DNA of 64,000 nucleotides from Gari tellinella (GCA_922989275.2 OV277864.1:42965550-43029549); one strand, 5' to 3'; positions 44,274-54,345 are shown, numbered from the stretch's first letter. Notes: generated by a model from the letters alone, not told the origin. Numbers and translations are program-made.

Positions 44274-44945
44274 AGTGTAAACTGAAAGGATACGGCCATT
44301 TAAAGAGACACACTATAGTTATAGCATAACTTTATTGAACATATTTTGTAACATTAATACATGTAAATGCAGTATGCATGCAGAGCTTCAGATAAAGCGA
44401 GCATTTCAAATATATTGTATAGTAACTTCCTTATCTCTTTTTCAACCCCTATGTTGTGACTTCTCATTGGAATCGTCTCTAGTAACTACATGTATAGTAA
44501 TGTATTATTGAAGAACATTAATCAAAACGGAGACTGAAAACAAAAGCATCAATTTAAACTGTGGTTAATTGAGGTTTTTGAAAACAAAACAACAAACTGT
44601 AAAGGGAACACAATAAAGGAAGTTTACATGGTAGTGTAAAAGGGACTTGAAACCACCTCCGAGATATATATTTGCTTTTCACAGTTCTGGTTGAAATTTA
44701 ATACATACATGTATAGATCTACATACTAGTAGACCACATGTTTCGAACTCGCGTAAGTTCAAACATATCCATGGATATCTAAAAGTTAAAACGTGGATTA
44801 ACCACGTTTAACTTGGAAATACCGGGATATGTTCCCCTTTTAAAAGCTAGATAAACTCATCAAAATGCAACTTATGAAATACTGGTACGATTGATTGATT
44901 TGAGTTCGCAGTATCGAGTTTCGGCTGTATCTTTTTTGTATGTTA
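44274..44945. other. No gene seen
   Basis: Only a lone core C arm (TTCTCATTGGAATCGTCTC, near 44462) and the palindrome AAACGTGG.TTAACCACGTTT near 44790 were noted. Confidence 0.5.
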
Positions 44946-44947
44946 GG

Positions 44948-45060
44948 TGCCCGTTTCATAAAAAAAATCTTACGACAAAAACGATCGTAAGTCTAATATT
45001 AAAAATACATTTAATTTCTGATTTTTTCTGATTTCTCTATCTAATCCTGTTTTGAGGAAA
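44948..45060. mobile_element. F6 element, left half
   Basis: GTGCCCGTTTCATAAAAAAA, ACGACAAAAACGATCGTAAG, CTATCTAATCCTGTTTTG. Confidence 0.6.
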
Positions 45061-45210
45061 GGTTTTGTTACATTCAACACATCGCCGTTGGTACAGTGAA
45101 CATAACATTTTTCCCCGTTCAAATGAAACGAAACGCATCGCAATCAAATGTAGAAAAAATACACTACATTTATAGGGTTCCCGAGTATAGGACCAGCTTG
45201 GCACCTGGGT

Positions 45211-45360
45211 CCATGCTTATAGAGCGTTTGAGTTGAGTCTGAAATCGTTCTCAAGCATTTGATTGGTCAGATTTGAGCCTAGGCTCAAATTTGACCGATT
45301 AAATGCTTGAGAACGCACTCAGGCTCAACTCAAACTCTTTAAAAGCACTGGGCCTTACCA
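45211..45360. mobile_element. F7 palindromic element
   Basis: GCTTATAGAGCGTTTGAGTT..CAACTCAAACTCTTTAAAAGC; GATTGGTCAGATTTGAGCCT arms. Confidence 0.75.
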
Positions 45361-45397
45361 GCTGTAGATTTACTCCAGCGTCTGACTAGGGACCGTG

Positions 45398-45503
45398 TTT
45401 AAAAGCGTTTGGGATGTGTCAGCCATCGTTCTCAAGCATCAAATCTGACCAATCAAAAGCTTGAGAACGATATCTCGACTCATCTCAAACGCCTGATAAC
45501 CAT
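45398..45503. mobile_element. F7 element, shorter
   Basis: AAAAGCGTTTGGGATGTGTC..CATCTCAAACGCCTGATAAC. Confidence 0.65.
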
Positions 45504-45723
45504 AAAACATGGATTCAAACTGTTTTATAGGAGATAATAAGTACATGTAAGCACAAATGCGTTTATTGGGAAAGAATGTTTTCTTCTTCCATGTACGCCA
45601 TGTAATGCACTGATCTAATACTGTAATCTAGACAACATATCAAACAATACTATTTGACATTAAAAGCACTGTGTCACAATTAAATACAATAATTCCTTAA
45701 TGTCCTGTATGCATCTCCTAACC

Positions 45724-45838
45724 CAGCGCTTATAAAGCGTTTGAGTTGAGTCTGAGTTCGTTCTCAAGCCAAGGCTCAACTCTGACCAATCAAATGCTTG
45801 AGAATGATTCAAGACTCAACTCAAACGCTAAATACAAA
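45724..45838. mobile_element. F7 element beyond the GrxC stop
   Basis: GCGCTTATAAAGCGTTTGAG..CAACTCAAACGCTAAATAC. About 50 nt downstream of the GrxC stop codon. Confidence 0.75.
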
Positions 45839-45889
45839 CATGGACCCTGGGTACAAATGTAGCGATATGTCTTTGACGTCACAGCGGTC

Positions 45890-45985
45890 CTACTTCAGCA
45901 TGGCTCCCAGCTTTTGGGTCTTTTCAAAAGTTTCAATCTCCGATCCGCCACCAACAAACTTCCCGTTTATAAACACACGGGGAAC
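45890..45985 (-). CDS. Glutaredoxin C exon 2
   Basis: Acceptor GGTTCATTTCAG. Encodes VPRVFINGKFVGGGSEIET, then FEKTQKLGAMLK and TAG. The cis-Pro is kept, but the usual GG-x-DD pair reads GGGSE. The intron is about 5.7 kb; an F4 transposon ends about 22 nt before the acceptor. An F7 hairpin lies 52 nt beyond the stop. Confidence 0.9.
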   Translation of the reverse strand, partial: VPRVFINGKFVGGGSEIETFEKTQKLGAMLK

Positions 45986-46008
45986 CTGAAATGAACCAAA
46001 TAGTATTA

Positions 46009-46244
46009 TTAACCCAGTAATCTATTAGTATGCCATTTTACGCCTATATTCCATCACCGAAGAAAATAGTTCCCTTTTGCCATGCGCCATAAGAAACATT
46101 TGCTATATATTGAAGCAGATCGCTTAAAGCAGGCTGGAAGAAATGCAGAAAGCGCCTTACAGAGCATTCTGCTTTACTTTCAATTCATCATTTTTCATCC
46201 GTCTTAAAAATAAAGAATTAACATGCTATGGAGTAATGGGTTAA
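46009..46244. mobile_element. F4 MITE next to the GrxC acceptor
   Basis: TTAA at 46009 and 46241; CCCAGTAATCTATTAG..GGAGTAATGGG ends; core B arms degenerate (AAAGCAGGCTGGAAG). Confidence 0.75.
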
Positions 46245-46740
46245 ACATGTTCAACATTGTCAACATTGAGTAACTACCAACTGTTGAAAAAGGCCTGGGT
46301 CGCCAGCTGTCCTCTACTACCTGGTACCCTATGTTCTATATTACTTACAAACAAAAGATTAGATTGACAAACAGTTTGGATCCTGATCAAGTTCCAACCA
46401 AAACTGTTTGTAAATATCTTCAAAACAAGTATGTTGTGTTAAAATGGTCAATAAATTCACAGCAACAATACAGGGGGTATCTATGTGTATTGCTAAGTCA
46501 TGTCATTATAGGTAGCTTTCATGAATGAACATTAGCTTGTGGGTCAAAAACTTTGGATCCTGATCTGACATTGAGTGGTTCGATGACTGGTCTTGATCCC
46601 CACGGTTCGCAAGTTCAATGGTTGTAGAATTTGGCAGAGAAGAAGATACACATTTGGTATACTGGTTACAGTCCCTGCACTATTCTTTTAAGTATTACAC
46701 TGTATTTCCACTTATATTCATACAGGCTATTATTTTCAGA

Positions 46741-46926
46741 GCTCCAGATAAAGTGAGTTTTTCAAAAACTAAAATCTTTATTTCTGAAATAAACCCTATA
46801 GTGTCACTACTCATTAGAATCGTCTCTTTGAGACGATTCTAATCAGTAGTAACACCATATACTTTGGTGCTGAATTGATTGAGAAAAAGGTTGATTTGTT
46901 AAAATAACTCCCTCTTATCTGGAGCC
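46741..46926. mobile_element. F9 palindromic element with core C
   Basis: GCTCCAGATAAAGTGAG..CTCTTATCTGGAGC; centre AGAATCGTCTCTTTGAGACG. A detached F9 end lies at 47095-47145. Confidence 0.75.
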
Positions 46927-47328
46927 CTGATTTTCCTAGCAAGGAATATCCCTTCCTATAGCAAGGACCCTGTAGCAAGATCAAGACGACAGTGGTAAAC
47001 AGCACTGACAAACAGAATACGTAAACAAACAGAATATTCTAGCAATCTAACAGCTAAGGAGCCTACTTTTCTCACGGCCCGAAATGAGTGAGAAAAGATT
47101 TGGAATTTGTTCAGTTTACTCCCTCTTATCTGGAGCCCTGCTTTCTTCTTTTAAATTACAGCGCACTATTGCCAGTAAATTCGAAAACAGCTGGCAGCTT
47201 AATGCAGTGTGTGTCCCTTAGTTACTTACACAAACTTAACAGACATCTAAAACCGTTTAACATATCCACCTTGTTTTATTTGCTAAGGCGCTGAGAGGAA
47301 CAATATGTGTGTATTGGATTAACATGTA

Positions 47329-47582
47329 CAGTGGGGAAAGTGTTATATGAATTATTTGCCGTTTAAACGCAAACGCAACGCAAACGCATTGTTACCAAAT
47401 GTACTAAATAACAACTCTTTGACTAATCTGACTATTCATTTATATTCGACTGGCAAACAGTTTGGAGCCTGATCAGACGTCGGGTTACCCGGCGTCTGAT
47501 CTGGCTCCAAACTATTTGAAACGGAAATTATAGTTTTAACGTAAACGCGTTTATTGGGAAAAGAATAACGTTTTCTCCACTG
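47329..47582. mobile_element. F1 MITE, complete
   Basis: CAGTGGGGAAAGTGTTATA..TTTTCTCCACTG between TA; core A hairpin GACGTCGGGTTACCCGGCGTC. Confidence 0.85.
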
Positions 47583-47727
47583 TATTATACGTGTCTGAAA
47601 ATACGCCAATGTTTGTTTTTCTTGTGTGATCCATTAACCCTGTCACTGTAAATACAGGACGCCAGATAAGATGAGTATTCGAACACTAAAATCCATACAT
47701 CCCGACCAAACTCTATGAGATGACTTA

Positions 47728-47900
47728 AGAAATAATAAATTCATACCAGTGTTTTATCGTGCAATCGAACACTGGTAGGAGTTGAGATGCGTAGTAATTT
47801 AATCACGAGGCCTTTAGGCCGAGTGATTTAATTACAAGCATCTCAACGACACCCGTGTTCGATTGTTAGATAAAACACTGGTATTAATTTATTATTTCGA
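47728..47900. mobile_element. 173-bp palindromic element
   Basis: AGAAATAATAAATTCATACC..GGTATTAATTTATTATTTCG; arms include CCAGTGTTTTATC and GAGATGC..GCATCTC; centre CGAGGCCTTTAGGCCGAG. No other copy in the window. Confidence 0.75.
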
Positions 47901-48276
47901 TTCTAACACATAATTTAACCTTAATTTGCACCGACGCAACGGCGCTACATTTCTTGGCGTACGCATTTTCGAAGCCATATGACGTCACGTTAGAACGTTT
48001 TGCGCGTGAGTGTTCTACTGAAAATTCGTACACCGAGACGGTCCTTCTTCGCTTACATAGGGGTGTAGGCGATGTGTGTTAGAATTCTCATTAGAATCGA
48101 CTCGAAAAGAAGATTTCAATGGGTAGTCACATCACCGTATTTGGTCGAATTATATGGATATCGGTACATGTATTTCAGCGCTACTTAGTTTATCTAGAAC
48201 TCTGATGATACATTGTGCATGCAGTGACAAGAGTGTTTATTTAAGTCTCTTTGGTATAAATTATATATGAACTCCA

Positions 48277-48722
48277 TTAACTACTTAACTGTCACGACGT
48301 AGTTTGCTTTAAATAATCAATAATCTTCTGCTTTTATTTCTCAAAATTCGTTTTGGTTTAAATTGACAATGTATGTGAAACAGTTTGTATCCTGAACAGA
48401 CGCAGCGTTACGCGGCGTCTGATCAGGATCCAACTTGTTTGCACTTATTGGCATTGTACAGTGGAGAATGTGTTATTCTTTCCCAATAAACGCGTTTACG
48501 CTAAAACTATTATTTCCACTGCAAACAGTTTGGAGCCAGATCAGACGCCGGGTAAACCGGCGTCTGATCAGGCTCCAAACCGTTTGCCACTCAGGTAAAA
48601 ATGAATTGTAAGAAATATCTAAAAATTGACATTTTCTACGTTTTAGTGTTTTGCGTTTGCGGTCCGTTTGCGAATAACGTTTTCTCCACTGTATACTCGG
48701 GGTACGGTAGTGTAGGGATTGA
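48277..48722. mobile_element. F2 MITE carrying a nested F1
   Basis: TTAACTACTTAACTGTCACG, core A hairpin (48391-48440), then F1, then the F2 end ACTCGGGGTACGGTAGTG at 48695-48715. Confidence 0.75.
48459..48691. mobile_element. F1 MITE nested at a TA inside F2
   Basis: CAGTGGAGAATGTGTTATTC..GTTTTCTCCACTG; core A hairpin GACGCCGGGTAAACCGGCGTC. Confidence 0.85.
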
Positions 48723-49589
48723 CCCTTCAACTGTCAACAAGTGCCCGTTTGTTTATATGCCCTGACTTTAAATTTCTCAAATTCCATTTAGTCATAATGA
48801 CTGACAAACTATCGATATGAGCGCCAATAAGTTTAATTCCTGATCAGATGTAACTCAGCATCTGGTCTAGATCCATACAGTTCACAAATGCAATAAGTTG
48901 ATGTTTGCGTGACTGAAGTTAAGTTATTCACTAGAACTTAGTCTTCTTTTTTTTTTTTTTAAAAACCGTGCTTCAAAATTCTTGCCTGCGACTGTGAACA
49001 GTTTTTGACTTGAGAAAAATATAACGAGAGCACCGCAAACAGTACATAATACGCCCACCGGCAAACAATCAAGGGCAGATAACTCCGTAGCGACAAATGG
49101 GATGAGCCTCAAGCTTGACTCAGCTTTAGATGTTGGTGTATATAACATTTGTATAAAGTTTCATTAATATCCTTCATATATTTTTCCGGAAAAACTCCGG
49201 ACAAGCCAAATGTAGACGGACAAGCCAACGAACGGATGGACGGACAGGGTCATGCCAATATACGACCACATTAAAGCGACTCGCAACCGGATGGTGTACT
49301 TGTCAGAATAAAATAAAATACTCAAATAAAAGCAAATTTGTGGCATTATTTGGCTTCTGACATTAAAAAAATATGATCAGTCCAAAACAAGTCTCAAGAA
49401 TCGTCACCGAATCTTAGATTTTTAGATATTTTCCATCGTTTTTCTATACCGACTAGTAGACGGTATAGTTGTTGCTGTTGCTTCTCTACACGGGCTCAGA
49501 CATAAACACGAGCCGAATTACGAAGTTGTATGCACTTTCGACCGCAACACATTGAAATACGTTAAATCGATCCGAGAGAAACGGATAGT

Positions 49590-49690
49590 TCCGTGGTCCA
49601 TTGGTCTAAGCGGTTTCCCCTATTTTGCCTTCTGTCCGCCAATGTCGGGCCATGGGTTCGAATCCCACCAGAGACCAATAATTTTTTTTA
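49590..49690 (+). tRNA. tRNA-like sequence or SINE head (not a proven tRNA)
   Basis: GGTCCATTGGTCTAAGCGG resembles an A box of a long-variable-arm tRNA. GTCCGCCAATGTCGGGC could form a variable arm, and GGGTTCGAATCCCACC is a good T arm/B box. AATAATTTTTTTTATT follows as a pol III-type terminator. Acceptor pairing and an anticodon could not be made convincing. Confidence 0.4.
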
Positions 49691-49879
49691 TTGAAATTCA
49701 TTTTTTTAAACAGAATTTCTTATCCTAAACTAATTCTTTACCATTTATATAAGCGTTTGACACATATTTACAAATTACTATTTTTAATGCACCATCTGGT
49801 TGCGAGTCGCTTTAAGAGGTTGGTGTATAAAAAGGGGTGCCACGTCTTATCAAGTTCACTTCAGATGCCGAGTAACATG

Positions 49880-50070
49880 GCTCCAGATAAGAAGGAGTAA
49901 ACTGAACAAATCCAACATTTTCTTGCTTGTATCAACACCAACTCCTATGGTGTTACTACTCATTAGAATCGTCTCTTCGAGACGATTCTAATGAGCAGTG
50001 ACACCATAGGGTTAAATGCAGAAATAAAGATTTTAGTTTTTGAAATACTCCCCTTATCTGGAGCTCTGGA
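49880..50070. mobile_element. F9 palindromic element
   Basis: GGCTCCAGATAAGAAGGAG..CTCCCCTTATCTGGAGC; centre AGAATCGTCTCTTCGAGACG; CCTATGGTGT / ACACCATAGG arms. Confidence 0.85.
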
Positions 50071-50139
50071 GTAACTTTGTGTCTGATCGTGAAACAAACT
50101 GCCAACTTGAAGGCTCAATATAAGAGGGAGTAAACGCAT

Positions 50140-50330
50140 GGCTCCAGATAAGGAGAGTATTTCAAAATCTTAAATCTTTATTTCTGCTTTAAACCCTATG
50201 GTGTCACTACTCATTAGAATCGTCTCAAAGAGACGATTCTAATGACTAGTAACAACATAGGATTTGGTGCTAAAATAAACAAGAAAATGTTTGATTTGTT
50301 CGGTTTACTTCCCCTTATCTGGAGCCCTGA
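50140..50330. mobile_element. F9 palindromic element
   Basis: GGCTCCAGATAAGGAGAGTA..CCCCTTATCTGGAGCC; centre AGAATCGTCTCAAAGAGACG. Inverted relative to the 49880 copy, 70 bp away. Confidence 0.85.
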
Positions 50331-50696
50331 TTAACTCTTATTTTTCCAACGAGTTCACCTTCACTGTACTATACCCTGTACACAAACGTAGTGCATGGTG
50401 CATGTAGATGTACTTTAATAGCACTCTTTTATTAGAGAGCTAACAACGTATTCCCCTCTGGTTACACACACACACACATGTATAGTTAAGTACGATTAAA
50501 ATTAAGCCTATATACTGCGAACCATAACTTGTTGTGTATTCCCTGACCCAGATTAGAGTACTCGACATTTGACCTTGATACAAATAATTGAAATGTACCT
50601 TGGTATTTTGTTAATATTTCTTAACTGGTTCTAACATCTATTTGCAGGCGACACTTGGGTTCGCAGCATAATAAAGGACACTAAAGGACAGATATG

Positions 50697-50920
50697 TTAC
50701 CACCCCTTCACTGTTGTGATATCTTCTGCTTATCCACACTTATCGTCTGCTTTTATTTCTCAAATTTAGAGTTTAATCAATTTAACAGCAAAATAATCCA
50801 CATGAGTGCCAAACAAGGTCCTGATTAAAGACCGAGTTACTCGGCATCTGATCTGGATCCAAAACTGTTTGCAAATGCCACTGCACTAGCCTGAATAGTG
50901 TAAGGCATTGAAGTGGTTAA
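50697..50920. mobile_element. F2 MITE
   Basis: CACCCCTTCACTGTTGTGAT..GTAAGGCATTGAAGTGGTTAA; core A arms degenerate. Confidence 0.7.
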
Positions 50921-51012
50921 ACTTGTCCACCCTGTCTAGTAGTTTAACCTTTTCACCGTTTTCATTATGTAACAACATTACAGTAGATCTTTGTTCCCGC
51001 GTTTTGAAATGG

Positions 51013-51262
51013 TTACTTTGCTAGAATGACGTTATTCCTTTCCCGTTTAGACGTAGACGAAACGCATTGCAAAATAATGTAGAAACTATCAGTTTTTAGA
51101 AATTTCTATAATTGATATTAATCTGAGTGGCAAACAGTTTGGAGCCTGTTCAGACGCCGGGTTACCCGGCGTCTGATCTGGCTCCAAAATGTTTGTAATG
51201 AAATTAATAGTGTGAGTGTAAATGTGTTTATTGGGAAATAATAATGTCAGTCTTCTCCAGTG
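51013..51262. mobile_element. F1 MITE, left end worn
   Basis: GAATGACGTTATTCCTTTCC, core A hairpin GACGCCGGGTTACCCGGCGTC, TCTTCTCCAGTGTA. Confidence 0.7.
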
Positions 51263-51363
51263 TAGAACTGTATATGATTCAGAATCATGCCTAGGTGAGT
51301 CAAACATTCATATTACGAGATTCACATAAATTAGATTTTTTTTCTTTACTGTCACATACAGCA

Positions 51364-51599
51364 GGGTTCCAGATAAAGGGGAGTAGATCTAATATGATAA
51401 TATCATGATACAATTATATGATAATAATATGAACAAATCCAACATTTTCCCAGTCTTACTGCACCAAATCATATGGTGTTACAACTAATTAGACTAATCT
51501 TCTCGAGAAGATTCTAATGAGTGCTGGAGTGACACCATAGGGTTTGATGCAGAAATCGAGGATTTAAGTTTTTGAAACTTATCAATATCTGGATCCCTG
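51364..51599. mobile_element. F9 element in the GrxC intron
   Basis: GTTCCAGATAAAGGGGAG..CAATATCTGGATCCC; centre ACTAATCTTCTCGAGAAGATTC. Includes an ATGATAATATCATGAT insertion. Confidence 0.7.
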
Positions 51600-51673
51600 A
51601 TAAGTAAGTAGCTAGACAAACTATAGGTCAATTGTACGATATATTGATCAAAGACTCTATCGCTCATACTTAC

Positions 51674-51895
51674 CGAACTGGCTCCAGTAATTTTCTTTAA
51701 TTCATTCTGAATGGCCTGACAATTTGAGTCGTTTTCTATATCCCAAACATCGTAGTCTTCCTCGGCTAATCCCTTACCAACGTGGTTACCTAGTGCCTTT
51801 TTTGCCATTTTACAGTACGGACAGTAGGTCTTGGAGAAAACCATCACTTTCTTTCCATTTATTCTTTTTTGTACGAGCTCTGTCACGTCACCCAT
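51674..51895 (-). CDS. Glutaredoxin C exon 1 (diverged paralogue)
   Basis: Encodes the first 74 residues of a 105-residue glutaredoxin: MGDVTELVQKRINGKK, then VMVFSKTYCPYCKMAKKAL with CPYC, and LKKITGASS at the TCG|GTAAGT donor. Same intron position and phase as GrxA and GrxB, so they share ancestry, but the residue sequence is clearly more diverged. An F9 element lies about 75 nt into the intron. Confidence 0.92.
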
Positions 51896-52189
51896 TTTGG
51901 CAGTTTGCTGCTATTACAATGTTCCGATAAGTTCAATCTTTCCTTATCCAAAGCCTACTTGTAAGTTCGTGGCAAGTGCTTCCGGTTACACAATACACGT
52001 GACTCCGTCTTATTCCTAACTTTGAATATTAGCGACCGAAATGATGACACAGTGTGTTCCAAATGTGTTCCAAATTATGACCCCATGACTACGCGAGATT
52101 TTCCGTTATCACTGATCTTCGGCCAACTTACGGATGCAAGTTCAGCTGATTAACCACAGTAACTCGACTAACATGGGTATTCACTGCTA

Positions 52190-52490
52190 CAATACATGTA
52201 TCTTCTGCTTAAAAAAGTCACATAATGGACAATTGGATAGAAGAAAACATGATGAATGATAAACAGCTTGGTTCAGATCAGACACCGGCGCCGCGCAATG
52301 CGGCGTTTGATCTGGATTAAATCTGTTTACATATGTAAGCCAATTTTCATCCCTATAACGATTCCCTCCGAACAACACACCCAATCGATACTATGATATT
52401 GCAGCCATGGAAAGGTTAGACATAATTGTCTAGTTTGTTGAAAAGAGGGAATCGTTGTTCAGAGGGCCGTTGTGGGTAGGATGTCCTGTA
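52190..52490. mobile_element. F3 MITE, rearranged
   Basis: TCTTCTGCTTAAAAAAGTC, core A hairpin, CCTATAACGATTCCCTCCG, then a second F3 left arm in reverse (AATTGTCTAGTTTG, GAGGGCCGTTGTGGG). Confidence 0.6.
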
Positions 52491-52592
52491 CATCCATGCT
52501 TACAATGAAGTTCTGGTTATGGTGATTCGAATTTATTAGCTCATGCTACCCGACTATCGTGGACTTGAGTGAGTTTGGTGGGTTATTTTGGT

Positions 52593-52739
52593 TTTACCCA
52601 TTACTCCATAGATACGCATTTTTATGCATTTAATTTATTACCCCACTGAAAAAAGGGTTCATTTATTGTTTTACTATAAAACTGGTTTAATTTGTCACCT
52701 CTCTTCAATAATAGAAAAATGCTATGAGGTTAACGGGTT
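52593..52739. mobile_element. F4 MITE, core deleted
   Basis: TACCCATTACTCCATAGATA, ATTACCCCACTGAAAAAAG, GCTATGAGGTTAACGGGTTA. Confidence 0.55.
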
Positions 52740-52821
52740 AGCTTTCCCATAACATCGAGGTAGTAATACTTCGCTATTAATACATGTAGAAATCTATTTC
52801 ACCGACAATATATTACGATAG

Positions 52822-52912
52822 ACATACTTGTCTTGTTTGGGGAACAGTTGCAAGTGTTGTTACAAGGAGGGAAACCATGTTCGGAGGGCCGTTATAGGGA
52901 GGTAGTATTGTA
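52822..52912. mobile_element. F3 MITE end fragment
   Basis: GTCTTGTTTGGGGAACAG, TTACAAGGAGGGAAACC, GGGCCGTTATAGGGAGG. Confidence 0.5.
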
Positions 52913-53195
52913 TTCCTTATGTGGTAGGTAGTGTTGAAATAATGTCAAAAAAACTGAGTAGAACCGCTTTTACCGAATCTATTCATAGTGAGTAAAGTAT
53001 GGTAAATCAACAGAACTCGATAGTATCCATCAGTGGGAAGGTAACTTGTAGTATTTTCGTCTGAAGTTCTTACACAGTGGTCTCCCATTTCTTTTTAACG
53101 TTATTTTAGCATGGCATGTAAATATATTTTGCAAATGTCGTTTGCAGCAATACACAAAACAATGACGCAATACTGTCAAACAGCATTGATCAAGA

Positions 53196-53316
53196 CACAG
53201 GTACTTGACACATACTTTATTATCTATTAACACCCCCCACCCCCCTAAAAAAAAATTTATTTTTTTTTAAAAGGGGGGGGGTTAATAGATAATAAAGTAT
53301 GTGTCAAGTACCTGTG
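53196..53316. mobile_element. hAT-type MITE with perfect TIRs
   Basis: CACAGGTACTTGACACATAC at the left and its exact reverse complement at the right; the arms match for 35 nt and run on into C/G stretches. Flanked by GATCAAGA at 53188-53195 and 53317-53324, an 8-bp duplication typical of hAT transposases. Confidence 0.85.
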
Positions 53317-53673
53317 GATCAAGATGAGACTTTCATGTAAAAGAGTAATAAGTTCTGAATAAGTGGGGTCCTTTGAAAGCATCGAAAAACGCAGCTAACA
53401 GATATGGAGAATTGCAGATTCGGTTTTAATTGGGTCTGTTCATAATAAGCAATATTGAAAAGTGCAACAATTTCTCTTGATCACGCGCCCTAGCACCGGT
53501 TACGCAGTAGAATGACCCACACATGCAAAATGACCCGGATCTATACTATATACATGTACGTTGAAAAATGATACCAGGCCGTGAAGGACCCCCTCGATTC
53601 ATAGTAAAATGATTCCCCTCATGAAGAGGAAAGACCCCGTAGAGAAATTACCCGCATCTTTTCTACTACACTG

Positions 53674-54345
53674 TTGCTGTTACTGCTGCTTATTCTGCTA
53701 CTTCTGATATTGCTGTTGGCGCTGCTGTTGCAACTACAACAGCTGTTGCTACAACTGCTACTACATTGTACTTCTGCTCCTGCTCCTACTACTGCTTGTG
53801 TTTCTGCTACTAATGATGTTACTACTACTGCTGCTGCTACTAATACTACTACTGTTGCTACTGCTGCTGCTACTTCTATTACTACTACTGTTGTTCCTGT
53901 TGCACCACCACTACTGATAGTGTTGTAACTGCTGCTGCCTACTTCTTCTACTGGTGTTTTGCTGCTGCTACTGCAACTACAAATACTATTGCTGCTGCTT
54001 CAATTACCCCTACTACTTCTACCATTGCTGCTATTTCTGCTACTATTCATTTTATTTGTTTGTTTGTTAGTGTTGTATTTTACGTCACTGCGACACTCAA
54101 GAGTCATATAGCGCCGGTGAAAGTGACACTGGTGGAGTCTTAAAATACAACTCTGCACAGATGACCAGGGGGTGAAATTTAACCCCACCCACTGGGGCAC
54201 TCCTATATATACAACTACTGTTGCTGCTAGCACTGCTACTTCTAGTAGATAAAACTTCTACTGCTACTTCTGTTTCTACTGATTATGCTTCTTCTACTGA
54301 TACTGTTCCTGTTGATACTGCTTCTTCTATCCCTGCTCGTGCCAA
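53674..54345. repeat. Long imperfect CTG/CTA triplet tract
   Basis: CTGCTA, CTGTTG and ACTACT units over 53674-54055 and 54215-54345, interrupted by a non-repetitive block at 54056-54214. Reads without stops in some frames only because of composition. Confidence 0.75.

Larger units (their letters stand above)
45093..45590. mobile_element. F1 MITE broken by two F7 insertions
   Basis: CAGTGAACATAACATTTTTC..CGTTCAAATGAAACGAAACG starts F1; GCGTTTATTGGGAAAGAATG ends it. F7 copies sit between. Confidence 0.6.

Noticed and set aside
51494..51673. C-terminal extension of GrxC beyond TGASS
   Set aside because: Reads into the intron and an F9 transposon.
53674..53928. 84-residue Leu/Thr/Ala-rich frame resembling a membrane protein
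   Set aside because: Translation of CTG/CTA triplets; composition alone explains it.
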